64,000 bases of DNA from Rhizopus sp. PT2906 (taxonomy: Eukaryota > Mucoromycota > Mucoromycetes > Mucorales > Rhizopodaceae), in assembly GCA_025529335.1 (NCBI GenBank), contig JAMYHX010000059.1, forward strand, positions 1 through 64,000, given 5' to 3'. Shown one piece after another: positions 23,151 through 35,190 of this stretch (the first letter of the stretch is position 1; the number at the start of each line of letters is the position of its first letter). Under the pieces are notes generated by a model that worked only from the letters and a program-made list of their open reading frames with translations, was not told the origin of the DNA and searched no databases. The translations under genes were made by a program, and so were the position numbers.

Positions 23151-26100
23151 ATAATCCTTTTATGGTAAAAACAGTATCATAACCCAGATCATGAAATGAA
23201 CAATAAGATCAGTGTCAGGAACGAATTAAAAGTTTTCTTTATGAATTCAGGAACCGTTAGTCAATCATATCTTCAGTAATTATAATCCACGCTTAGAGTA
23301 GCGGCTTACCAGCCATTTGATAGTAACTATAAATTATAGATCCTTTATTTAATTGTACGTTCCCTCTGTCTTTATCTCAGAATAAAGATTAGTCTCAAAT
23401 AGTACTTCTTTTGTCTTTGTTTTGTGTCTTATAAGCCATTATATAACAGTAAACTCATACAATAAAGTATTCATAAGATAAATACAACGCTTTCTTTTTG
23501 CTTGTTCTTAATACAGAGGCTATTACAGATTTATCGACATACTTTTTCCTTTATTACTTGTTTATTATCTGAGATATGTCACAAGAAAGGAAGAGCTAAT
23601 CTATTGTTGCCTCTTACCCGTATAAATTATGAGGCTGCTGTATAAAAAATCTACCAGCGAAGCACTATATAGTCAAAAGATAATGCTTAAGGATTACATA
23701 CGGATAAGTACTATTACTTATCACGAAGCCTAGGTAGTGACAAAAGGAGAAAATTGTATGGTTTTTAAAACACGAAAAACATGCTAAATGCTCCTAACAT
23801 GTAACTTGTAGCTTGTAACAGTTTGTAATAGCTTATGTTCTATTGCCTCTGGAGCTTCTCCTTACATGAATGTATATTTTTTTACATACAAGGTATATAT
23901 CAAAGTACTAGCAACACGTATAAAAAAGGATTAGAGCCATATAAATGTGAAATACCATTATCAGGCTTAAAAGTTTGCTATTGTAAATACAGTTTAATTT
24001 TATGCAGCTATCTTCTAGTTCTTTCTCATTTTTACTACATTTTTTCTAGAAAATAATCATAATTAAAGTATTTTACCATACTTCAGCTGACGCAAGCACA
24101 TAGGTGAATTACTTTGATATTTTGATAATTTGTTATTTAGGATCATACTATCATCCCTATAACGTGTTAGAGATATACATGAAAGCGAATAATCACACAT
24201 ATATAATTAGAAAACAACTGCCTTGAGCGCTCTTCTAAAGCATCTGTCGTATTTGAAGAGATATACTATACAGTACAGTTACGCTGAAGTCTATATTTAA
24301 CACTTTGAGTAACTTGATAAATATTAAAATACAGACTGAAGTATTTAGGTAAAATGAACAAATAAATAACGAGACTAAAAGTAAGTTGTCCTTTATTGAA
24401 TAAAATATGGAGGTCTATTTATACTTTTTCTAATAATCGGATAAAGTTATCTCAGCTAAGATGATTATCAATATTTGGGGTAATGTTGACAGGACAATAG
24501 CGGTGTATGACGAGCTGTTGTCTAAATAATAATTTTTTCTCTTAGACTTATAACTGTCACAATTATAAATATTCACACGTAGGCGAGAACTCCCAATTTA
24601 TAAATAGATATCATCTATTTTGATTCTGATTGGTTTATTTAATTGTTCTTTGTGTGTAATGGCTTATTGATGTGCCATTTACTAGTCCAAATACCACACA
24701 GACAATAAAAGTTTATTCTCGAAGTTGTCATACAATCTAGTGAAGGTACACCGTTTACAGGTTATTTTCTATAATCGTTTTGTGATAAATTAACTGATGA
24801 TAATCTTTGTTGAACAAATATGTTGTCACATATTTGATAAACATCAATAAAGAAGCTCATTCAATATAATACTAGACAGTAAAGCCTGATATAATACTTA
24901 ATGTTATCAAGTCTTGTGTGAGAATAGATAACTCAGATAAGATCTAAAACAGTTGATGCCATACAGAGTGTTGTTACGAGTTATTGCCTAGCTAAATGCT
25001 ATATATGGAGTAATGGATATATGGTGGATTCAGTACATGCACACGTAGGGTATAAGGTTCCGCAAACGAGTGATAATAGGTACTTTGGTCACTTTTCCCT
25101 TACTTGAAATAAATGTAGGTTCATGGATATGATAAACAAAAGACTGGATCTATACGTTATCGAACATCAACTGTTCTTTTCATTAACTTCAATCACAGCA
25201 CACGAATAGTTTTCTTGTCAGCTTATTAGTTCTCACTTAAACTGCGTTTTGGTACAACTGGAGAAATACTCACGTTCAAAAAAGTGCAGGAGTAATAACT
25301 TTCACACAATCAATTGGATTGAGCCAATGGGCCCTTGAATCAGTTCTAACGAGCAGACAAAAGAACCCATAAAGGGGAAACTTGTTCAATTATAGAAACA
25401 TCTGTCAGAATAATTTAATAAGCAGGAATATCTCACGTTGTACTCAATTTTGGTTGTCATTTGGCATAAATATAGTAGATCTTTTAGCAGTAGTAAAATC
25501 TTGGTCTAATTTTATTAGAAATAAATTTCCTCCGTATTCTTTCCCATTGAATCTTTCGTCTTTAATCTTACCAGAATACCACAAATATAACAATCTTGGT
25601 AATAGCGTACAGAAAAACTTTAGGAGCTTCAAGTCCCTTCTATTTACCTCATCACTGCCGACTGTCTACTCTATTCTAAAACACTGAGTGGCTCATGGAT
25701 TTCGTTAACCACGCTCATTTTAAACTAAAAATCTTTCCTTTTTCGGTTAAGCTACAGATTCAAGAATCCATATCAGATATAAATAACAGCAAAACCATTA
25801 ATTTTGAAAAAAAACTAACAAACAAATGTAGAACATTTGATCAAGGAAGAACGTACTGTCAGCAATTCCTTAAAATGCAACTTAAAAGTGTCGTATTGAT
25901 AACAATATTTTCTTGTGTGAATGAGAAATAAAAGTAATCTATAGATTCTAGTGATTTTGTAAGTCATTACTGAGACTTTTGTAGTCAAGTAAACCCCTTC
26001 TTTATTAAAATGAATATGATCATATTATTTAAATTATATAACACATCTATCAAGTAAAATAATAATAAAATCAAAGTTAAACTCAACTACACAACGAGGT

Positions 26101-26811
26101 TAAATAAGTTATTCAACATAACAACATCCTTTTATTTATTCTCATTTCCCAAAGACAGAGTGTAATTCCTGAAAATAAAGGAATCCTTCTATATGTATAA
26201 AAGTCATTTAACATTCAATGCCATTTAAGTTTTTTTTTCAAGACCATTTACAGTGGTTAATCTTAATACTCTTATTATGTCCATATTTTGAAATGTAAAG
26301 AGGCTTTATTGCACAAGTTCCACGACTCTGTCAGTGTTAACCGGGTGTCTTCTGCGATATGGAACACGCATTTTGTCGTTCTATTGTCAAGTATATTTTT
26401 TGACACTATGTATATAATAGTTATATTTGCTTTCGCCAAAATTTTTTGAGCTTCAAAAATGAAACTAAAGTATATTTGCAGAACCATTAAGAGGATCCAA
26501 AAAGAAGCCATATGAAAGGACCCTGATGTATCTTTTAGTGGTATCTCTAATCAACGTATGCACATTTATTCACCAAGAGATATTTTCAGAGGAGTATTGC
26601 ATACATACAATCTTTGCTATTAAAATATCACTGTACAGCTTATAACATCAATTTTATTGTTATTTATTTGTACTCGTACAATAGTACCTCTGCGAAGACA
26701 AGTGAATTAAGCATTATATACTAAGATAGGAACGGACGTGCTGTAAAGGATACTGGTATAAATATGATATAGTTTATAACATTCCAACTATACTAACTCA
26801 GCTTATAGCTG

Positions 26812-26950
26812 CCGTAGAAAACACCTGCTTATAGCTGATATTGAAATGAACAACTATATCCAGTATAAATAAAGTGTATTCATACATTATATAATAATAT
26901 ATATACTTTCAATTACAAGTTAAATATAAGGATAGACTCTTTTCTTAAAT
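26812..26950 (+). repeat. Dispersed repeat family 2, copy 2
   Basis: Carries GCCGTAGAA, GCTGATATTGAAATGAA, CTATATCCAGTATAAATAAA, TTCATACATTATA and AGTTAAATATAAGGA, matching 22992-23150 in order. The motif CTTATAGCTG occurs twice at its start (about 26802 and 26830). Confidence 0.6.
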
Positions 26951-29085
26951 GCAATTCATTACTTCTACACTTGAAAAATGTGACATGATGAATAAACATT
27001 ATGATTCGTCCTATAATTATGCTAGTCTTATTGTCATTTTAGTTAACAGCTCGATTACGCCAATCAACTCAGCTGTTATAAATACTTTTGAACTGATCGT
27101 TTTAACAAAAAGGGCTTTCCAGATCACAAGAACTTTAATCATTACCTAAAAGCACTAGAAGCTACTAACCCATTCTATTTGCCTTTCAAACAAGCTAATT
27201 TATCTTATCAATAGCAATGAAGGCGTTCTTGATAATTCAGAGATAATGTTTTTGAGGTGACTCTACTCCCGAGATGAGTAATTTTACTTCAGAATGTTTT
27301 ACCTGGAAATTAAAAAGTAAAACATTAGAAAAAATGTTAATTTAGTATCTGTATATGCTACTGAATTACTGTATATTTTCACTCTAACGTGAATTAGACA
27401 AGTTATTGAATGATTGAACAAGTATTTTATCGCAGGGTTCTGGCACTGACGCTTTTGGTTTTTCAATGATGAAGCTTGTACTACTCATTTATGATGAGGT
27501 ATATCATATTTTGGCGAAATATTTTTTCTTTATATATCTTACTACTCGTTTAAGGCACTTGCATTTTTTACTGAATTGGCCCCTTTTCTTCATACCGTTA
27601 CGTCTGTTAAGCAATTAGGGTTTTTCTGTAATTAGACTAGCAGCCGAGTTTGTTGTTATTTTGATTGGCAAATTAGTTACACGATTTAACCAAGTAATTA
27701 CAAGTATCATCGTTTTATCACTTTGATAAAAGGGCTCCCTTTATCATAAGAACCTTGATCAAATCCTACTGATAAAATATTTCCTTATGTGGAATGGAAA
27801 TAGAAGGGGTTCAATTCTCCTAATGTTTTGCTAATTAGACCGGAGTTTCTTGTGCTAAAGATTCTTTTATTAAAATGAATAGAAAGAATTATTTATATTT
27901 TTTTGTGTTGATTGTATAACGAGCTGTCATTTGATGTGATATTAGAGCTTAATTTGAGCTAATTTGCACGACGACATCCCATTCATTTACTACTAAAAAC
28001 ACTAAAAGCCACGAGCTTCTTCTGTTTTCCATTTCCTTTAAGAATTTATCTTATCAGTGCTAAGCTGCTTCATATCCTATGCGTAAAAGTTATATATAGA
28101 TACGGGATTGCCGGCTCTGTTGAGTAACATGTGTTGAATGCAAAAGTAATTAGTATAAAAGAATAAAGGCTAGAAGTAACTAGGCTAAACGATTACCTGT
28201 TGGTTGTATATCAATAAAGAATATTTATGCTAAATGTTAAATGCATTTTCAAATGAGATTACGAACTTCTAATAATGATAATTGAAATCGGATAACTTGA
28301 ACTAATTGGATATGTTTGGTAAGATAGTCATTTTCTAGGAACAATGACAGTTCTGAATCATTTGTTGTACGTTCTTTTAGATCCAGTGACTTGGTAATTG
28401 ATCGGCATAGTTATGACCTGGCTTTTATCAGTTTAAGCTATGGTCTGATCAATTGTCATCTAGCAACAAACTGAAGCAAGATAACTGACAGTTGTTATTT
28501 CATATGTGATTCATAGTTGATCCACCAAGTATAAGAGCAGCAATAAGGAATACATATTCTTATATGATATTATTGTATTAAAAGTCTTGATAAATCTTAT
28601 AATTGACATTAAGCTATATTGAGATATAAAGAGAGCTTATTGAAAAGGTGAAAAGATATGGTTCGATACTTCTAATGCCTTTGTAATTTATTATCAAGAT
28701 TCTTACGTTAAAGAAAGCCCCCTTTTTAATTAAACAACAGTAAACGATTTTTTATATCTTTAAAATTAATATGTGTAAAAATGATTGGTTCAAGGAACAA
28801 TAGAGCTGCTTTCAAACTAAATGTAACGGCAATATAAGGTTCGTTACCAGACGTAACAGTATAAGCATTCATGTTACTTTGCGCTATAAAAAGGCTTGTA
28901 TAGCTTTCCCGCATAACTATATAAGTTTCAGATATATCATTAACAATTGGTCAAACACAACTGTGATGAGTCGATGAAATTGACAAAGTATTTTTCCCTC
29001 AGATAGCACTCTTATATAATACAGCTCCACATGAGGTCGTGTTATTCTCAGTATTCTCAGTTTAATCAACATATATATATATATA

Positions 29086-30207
29086 TTAACCAATGAGTAA
29101 TACTAACGCTATAAGATTTCTCCCCCAAAAGTCGTGTATCTCAAAAAAATATAAATAGAGCCCTTTATTCCACACAATTTTCTCTTCCTCGAACTTTCTC
29201 CTAATAAAGCATTTCATACTATTTTGATTTGTTTTTGCGCCTTGTTGCCTTAATGTATTGCGGAGTAATTCCATTTCAAGCTCATATATGGGGTAGTCAA
29301 CTTTTGGCCCTTCTTTAAGTTGCCCGATGTACGACAATGCCATGAAGAAAATGTAATAGTTTCACTTCAGTTACAATACAGCTGTCTTCATAGTGATTTG
29401 CTAAAATAAAGAAATGTAGTCATGCTCATACTGTACATCTATATATAAAATGTACTATAAATATTTCCTGTTTATTTTTGTACATCAATGCAGTATTTCT
29501 TTAAGACTCATTCTCTAAACCCAACAGAACGCGTTTAGGGATTTCAGCTTCTTTTGTAGCATTTATTACGTTTTTATCGGTAAGACTGGAAGATAAAGAC
29601 TGCACATTGCACATAATTATGTTAATTGACGAGAGTTTGCTTATCTATTTAATAAAAACAAAATAAAAAAGATGAAAGAATCCACAAAGACAATCAGCAT
29701 TTATATGGATGATAACGTTCAGGAACTGAAGCGGATCATACTAAAGAAGGGTTAATCTCAGTAAAATGCTGTTTAAAGGTAAAGGCTTTTTAAATATGCA
29801 AATATATTATTTCTAGTAATTATATAATTCTCTATATTATCAGTAATTAATTACAACAAACGTGCTAGCGATTTTGTACAGTAAATATGATCAGAAAGCC
29901 TAAGCAATCACTCTATTTCCAATCTCCGATAGAGAGGTGGGTGACAGATTGTAACCCAGCCGAAAGTTCATAAAATGACTTGGTGGATGGACCATTTTAA
30001 CTTCATGCTGATACCAATCGAAATGAAAAAAGAATGTTACCTTTGTACAGGGCCTTAAAACCAACCATACGATTTTTAATTTTGATCGTAAAGATTGTGT
30101 AGTCATTGTACAGCAAACTTCATTAAACACATCTATCGCATACAAACCTGAACAGAAGCGAAATTATATATAGCAGCAATGACATCACTGTGCTCACAGG
30201 CAAGCAT
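29086..30207 (-). pseudogene. Broken coding relics, possibly of a mobile element
   Basis: Several minus-strand pieces read like protein although no full frame connects them: MLACEHSDVIAAIYNFASVQ (from 30207), DKNVINATKEAEIPKRVLLG (about 29578-29504, ending in a stop), NHYEDSCIVTEVKLLHFLHG (about 29398-29320), then, after a frameshift near 29310, KVDYPIYELEMELLRNTLRQ and MKCFIRRKFEEEKIVWNKG. The HYEDSCIVTEVKLLHFL block reminds me of N-terminal regions of tyrosine-recombinase (Crypton-like) proteins found in mucoralean genomes; this is a weak recollection, not a demonstrated match. The pieces could also derive from more than one gene. Confidence 0.35.
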
Positions 30208-30678
30208 CTAAATAAACAAAAGTCAGTGAGTTCCAACTTGTTATGTTATTCGATATTGTTTTATGCTTTAATCAAGGTTACTTTTCTCAATTGATGAACA
30301 AAGGATTAATCAATTGAGATTATCCAAATGAAGCGTGAAAAGTGTGAGGAAGGATTGGCTTTACGACATACAGCAACGTCAAATACAACACATTGTCAAG
30401 ACTCTTTTCTTTTTTTGGTACTCTTGTTAGAAACGACGGATACGAAGCTCTTGTTGTTTGAAAGAAAGGGGGTGAATATGATAAGAGTATAGGGAAATTT
30501 TATTTGGTATTTTTGATGGTATACATTAAGGAAAGGGAATCTTGACATTATTAGTACTGTGTATATAATATTTTTCATGTCTATCAAAGGTTTGATTATT
30601 CTAGCATAGGTGTATGTTTGTGTGGTGGAATCGTGAGGCCCGGCCTTCATAAAAATGTATAAAAAGAATCATAATAAA

Positions 30679-33049
30679 TTAATCAAGAATAGAGGAGGTT
30701 TCTGACTCAGGACGGCAATAGTCGTTTGTGGGAGACATCATTAATCTAGTAACAGGTCTAGGAGGTAAGTCCTCTTCGGTGTAATCACTACGTGTTGGAA
30801 ATTGACGAATAAGATCTGAAGAATGGATAATATCGTCACTACTGCTTTCTGCATATTCATCATAGGTCATAACTTCGTCGCTACCATTGTATACAAAATA
30901 ACTAGGTGTTGCCCCTGTTTCCAAAAGCGATCTATCTCTCAGGGTGACAGGAGGTGGTGGCTCATTGAGACTGTAGAGTTCTGATACGGGCGAATCCAAT
31001 AACCTTTCTTCGCGATTAGTGTATGAGTAACCCTCGAAAGCTCGGTCTAAACTCTGACTTAGCATATAATCACTTGAGACAGGAGAAAGCCGAGGTGTGA
31101 GCTGCAGGAATTCACTGTCAAAGTGACTAAAGTCAGTTTCGGAATAAAGATTAGGCACATAGGGTGGTTTGATGCGTTTAGCATATATCAAGTCCCAATC
31201 AATGCAGGAAAAGTATGGATCTAAACGAACACGCAGGGCACCATCAGGGCCAGAGCCCAAGCGGCGAGACGGATCACGTTTGAGTAATCGAGCGATGAAG
31301 GTGGCCGTTTCTATATCAAAGTGAGCTGGAAACTGAAGAGGGTCTTGTCGAATTTTGCGGTACATCTCATCTCTGTTTTCGTCCCAGAAAGGCGTAACAC
31401 CGTTCAACATTTCATATAATATCATGCCTAAGCTCCAGTAGTCAACCTCATATGAATAGGGCTGCTGATTCAAAATCTCGGGTGCCAAGTATTCTGCTGT
31501 ACCGCAAAATGTCTCTGTCCTTTGCTCCTCTAGACTGAGTCCATCATAGAATTGCTTGGAAAGGCCAAAATCTGTGAGAACCAAATGACCATCTGCAGTA
31601 AGCAGAATATTTTCGGGTTTGAGATCTCTGAAGCATGATCAGTTTTTTTATATCTTTCCCTTGCTACGTATACCACATCTTACCTATAAAGAATGCCTAA
31701 TCGATGTAGCTCCTGAATACCCAGAATGATCTCAGCTGCATAGAATCGACATCTTTCAGGAGGCAGGGTATGGTTGATACGAAGCTGTGTTGCTAGATCG
31801 CCTCCGACGTGATAATCCAAGACAAGAAAAAGTTGATTGGCATCCTGAAAAGAATAGTGTAGCTTGATGAGAAAAGGGTGTTGTATCGTAGAAATATCAG
31901 ATAGGATTTGCTGCTCTGCTTTAATGTGGACAATCTGACTCTGCTCTATCACTGCCTTTTTACTGATGGCCTTGAGTGCTAGTAAACGGGATGTCCTGCG
32001 GTGTCTGACCAAGAGTACCTAATAATAAAATAATAAGTAAGGACAAAGAAATATAATTGAGAAAATACGGTACTTTGCCCATGCATCCTCTTCCAATCAC
32101 TTTAATAAGCTGAAAGTCTTGAATTGTGACAGGGGCACGAGAGGAGATAGAAGAGGAAGAAGCAACACTTGATTCTGTCATTGGTCGTAAATCAGAAGGA
32201 GAAATTGTAGAATGAGGGTGAATGGAAGACACGATGTCAGCGTCAATCTGTCTAGTAGCTTCTAGATGAGGAGTTGATACTGCAGCACCCTCTTCCTCTG
32301 CCATCGCCTCCTCTTCCTCCTCCCCTTCTTCATAATCGACATCATTATTACGCAATTCGCGTTGGTTTATACATTGTAGTTGCACATAGGATTGCACTTC
32401 TTGTTTCGGTATGATATGGTCTTCCTCACGCTGAGGTTGAAGAAACTCTTTCAAGAGAGAACATGACCTAATGCTGGAATCGTTCAAGCAGCGATAAAGG
32501 AATAATTCTAGATTATCTGCATTACTCTTTCTATGACTTGACAAAGTTTGGAGTATTTTCCTTAAGCCATGGCTGCTATTATGGTTATTACTACTTGTGC
32601 TACTGCCAATACTACTACTGCTGCTATTACTAGTGCTACTATCGCTACGATGCCTTTGGTACAAGAATCGGCTTTCCTTGTGAAGCTTTGGTAATTGTAT
32701 TTTACATTTACGCGAATAGTCCCTTATCTATTATACATACAGTGTTAATACATGACGACGGATAGACATGAATGGTACATATACTTGCTCTATTATAGAA
32801 TTCTTGAAAGTCTTCATAATATCTAATAAGTACCAAGTGTCTTGTTGGCTCTTCCACAAAGACAGTAAATACCTTTATGATCGTGAGTTCAAGATTAAGG
32901 CTATTTTTAACTTTATATATTACCGAAACCAGACGATCTTTAAGATCTTTAGTTGAATGATACATCATGGTTGTCTCAATGATTCCAATATGTGGTTTAA
33001 CATGCTGACGTAATTTGTTTATGTTATTCTTTTTCTTTTTATACAACAT
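30679..33049 (-). CDS. AGC-family kinase with N-terminal PX domain (SGK3-like architecture)
   Basis: The N-terminus (33049 to about 32500) looks like a PX phosphoinositide-binding domain: VFTVFVEEPTRHLVLIRYYE DFQEFYNR after a probable 51-nt intron, then LHKESRFL, and LELFLYRCLNDSSIR...LKEFLQP, the usual C-terminal part of PX. A Ser/Asn-rich and an acidic linker follow. The kinase domain has FQLIKVIGRGCMGKV, LLALKAISKKAV, ILYRDLKPEN across an intron, LTDFGLSK, TFCGTAEYLAPEIL (AGC activation loop) and VDYWSLGMILYEML. The AGC C-tail shows a turn motif near LQLTPRLSPVSS and a hydrophobic motif FEGYSY, the targets of TORC2/PDK1-type activation. The closest architecture is SGK3, which acts on endosomal PI3P; yeast Ypk1 lacks PX. 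Some N-terminal splice sites are uncertain. Confidence 0.85.
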
Positions 33050-34453
33050 TTCAATTGATATATAAAAAGAAAAAGAAGGGGGAAAAAAAAAAAGAAAAGA
33101 AAAGTTCTGTATTTTTTTCTTCTTTTTTTTTTTAACGGAGTTTAACTGTAAAACGTGTCAACAGAAAGTCGATCCCTTTTAAGGTTTTGCTATTTGAACA
33201 GCGCATTTGCACAGATGTGATATGTGACGTAAGCAATACAATTTATACTGCAAGCAGCATATCTGTTGTGCTTGCTCAATGTTATCTTAACAAATGACTA
33301 TAAAACATATTCTTATATATAGCACGCCATACTCAATTCTAATTGGATATGATTAACTCATGCAATAATTCTGCTTCATATAAAATGATGTTGTTCTGTG
33401 ATAAAGAGATTATTACAGACTCATCGGCATATACTTCTCTTATACTTCTATTACTAGAAGTACCTTTTTATAATTGGGATTTTAATTTAGCCTTGTGTCT
33501 TGGCATTCTGAAAGAAAGAAAAAGAAAGATTTGTGCATTTCTGTTTAATGAATTCATGGCAAAACAAACAAACAAATAAATAAATGAATACATTCAATTT
33601 TGATGCCTTCAAAAGCAAGTTATTATTCACAGTACACAATTAGAAGAATCGATCATTAAAGCATGTATAAAAGTTAACATATAAAGGAACCATGCACTTA
33701 ATAATGAAGAAAAAGAGAAAAGGCACATTTGGAGTCATGATTTTCAATTTATCCTATTATGGAAAATTGATATTTCTTAATCCACTACTGTGTAATGTCT
33801 TAATTTCATGGAACCAATTACAGCAGAGTTAGATCTACAGCGCATGACTGAAAATGTATAAAGTGTATGGTTGCTATTAGAAATGAAGACAATATACCTT
33901 GTCAATAGTAATACAGTCTTATTCTCTCTCGCTTGAGTATTAAAGTAGGTGGCGCTATTTTGTTTGATTGTTTATTATTTATATTTGTCACCAAGCCCTG
34001 CACCGTTTACCAAAATGATGTCGTAAAAAAAACAGTGTGGTATGTTTTTAGAAAGAGTGTCATACAGCAGCTCTACCCTCCAAGGTTCTTTTTTTTTTAC
34101 ATGGAGCATTGTTCAAGTTTATTAGTGTGATATATTTGATTTGAATCATTATAATACTCTATATCTTACAGTAAAGCATACACTCTACTTTACATTCCTG
34201 TATCGTATCTTATGAGAATAATATTGACAACATTGATAAATAATCACATTGACCACAATAAATCATACCAGCAACATTCAATCTCCCCTATAACTCTCAC
34301 ACAAACTTAATAATATCCAGCTCTTCTTAATAATCTAATTCGCAAGTCATCGACTTGATAGCCTTTTTACAATAACAAAGTTAAACACAACACTGGTAGG
34401 AAGCACTGATAGTATAATATAAGTGACTAGTACTGAAGATACTGACTGTTCAT
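33050..34453. other. Intergenic, no gene seen
   Basis: Begins with AG-rich promoter-like sequence for the PX-AGC kinase (about 33060-33110). The remainder is AT-rich with only short, low-complexity open stretches. I see no RNA gene or repeat copy in it. Confidence 0.5.
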
Positions 34454-34456
34454 TCA

Positions 34457-34760
34457 AACTTCAGGTTGAATTGCAATGTCTTGAGAAGTTACCAAAAACA
34501 ACCTGATGCAAGCTGTTTCTCTTTGACACAGGAAAAAGAATCGATGGAGCTTTTGGTTTCGTTGAAGCCAAGCCAGACTATAAGAAGAACGACACTTTAA
34601 AACGCATAAAGATTTGTTGAGATTATCACTGTTTGGAATGAATGCGCTTGACAAGCTTAAAAAAATTGATTGCTTTTACCGGCTTCAATGCTTTGTAAAA
34701 AAGGGAAAAGAAAGACATCAAGTAATATAAACCTTGATGATATCATTAACTGTAGCGCAC

Positions 34761-34811
<51 letters not shown>

Positions 34812-35190
34812 AAGAAGGCCGCAATCGACTTTTAACCAAGCATCCTCTAGCAGTTTCATGAACGCTTGTTTATACTTGGATTATGTGTTAAATATCCATA
34901 GAAATAAAAAAAAAAAAAAAAAAAAAAAAACGGTAACCATTTGGCCATCTATTTTCTTGTAATATTTGCAGAGAAAGAGGAGCAGATTGAAAAGATGCAT
35001 GTTCGAAACGACCGTTGACAATGTCCCTGATTTAGCTATCAATAAGTGAAGACGAATCAAACCATGTCTGTGTGCGAAGTGAAGACATGGCTCTAGTTTT
35101 TGAGCATTGTCCAGTTCTTGTAAAGAAGACTGGCTTTTATGCTTAAAGATATGATTGACCACGTCCTCGAAGAAGGCCACGCAACCAAGA
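34457..35190 (-). pseudogene. Broken or poorly resolved lineage-specific gene with homopolymer introns
   Basis: Minus-strand blocks read as coding: AFFEDVVNHIFKHKSQSSLQ and ELDNAQKLEPCLHFAHRHGL (35180-35050), a frame-shifted IVNGRFEHASFQSAPLSL with LQILQENRWPNG (about 35020-34940), MKLLEDAWLKVDCGLL (about 34859-34812), ISSRFILLDVFLFPFLQSIE (34745 downward) and SAFIPNSDNLNKSLCVLK with WLQRNQKLHRFFFLCQRE (34654-34500). Two of the gaps between blocks consist mainly of T homopolymers on this strand (25 and 49 T), as in the multi-exon gene at 59.2 kb. In-frame stops and frame changes suggest decay, but complicated splicing cannot be excluded. I do not recognise the family. Confidence 0.35.
34762..34810. 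repeat. Poly(A) tract, 49 A
   Basis: Perfect A run on the plus strand, lying between two coding-like blocks of the minus-strand relic, so it would be a T run inside an intron there. A second run of 25 A is at 34906-34930. Confidence 0.9.

Larger units (their letters stand above)
16578..30678. other. 14-kb AT-rich gene desert with diverged repeats and coding relics
   Basis: Between two multi-exon genes there is no intact gene. Open stretches are short (at most about 107 codons) and lack recognisable domains. The interval holds copies of two dispersed repeat families (18051-18307, 22770-22985; 22992-23150, 26812-26950), short perfect inverted repeats (18323-18348, 19402-19432, 20242-20298), a TA microsatellite (about 19610-19628) and, near the right end, coding-like relics on the minus strand (about 29086-30207). 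Recurrent CTTTATTA-type blocks followed by ATTTATACTTTT (about 20580, 24390, 27860) suggest further eroded elements. It may be heterochromatin or a pericentromeric region; that is inference. Confidence 0.65.

Noticed and set aside
25382..25687. 101-codon open frame in the desert
   Set aside because: No recognisable motif, AT-driven composition, an overlapping open frame on the other strand and no splice context; probably chance.
8000..30000. tRNA, 5S rRNA and snRNA genes
   Set aside because: I looked for B-box (GGTTCRA) and conserved 5S/U6 blocks in the non-coding intervals and found none in a suitable context; a covariance-model scan would be decisive.
16578..30678. Calling the desert a centromere outright
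   Set aside because: No kinetochore-binding motif or LINE-type pericentric element was identified; sequence alone cannot show it.
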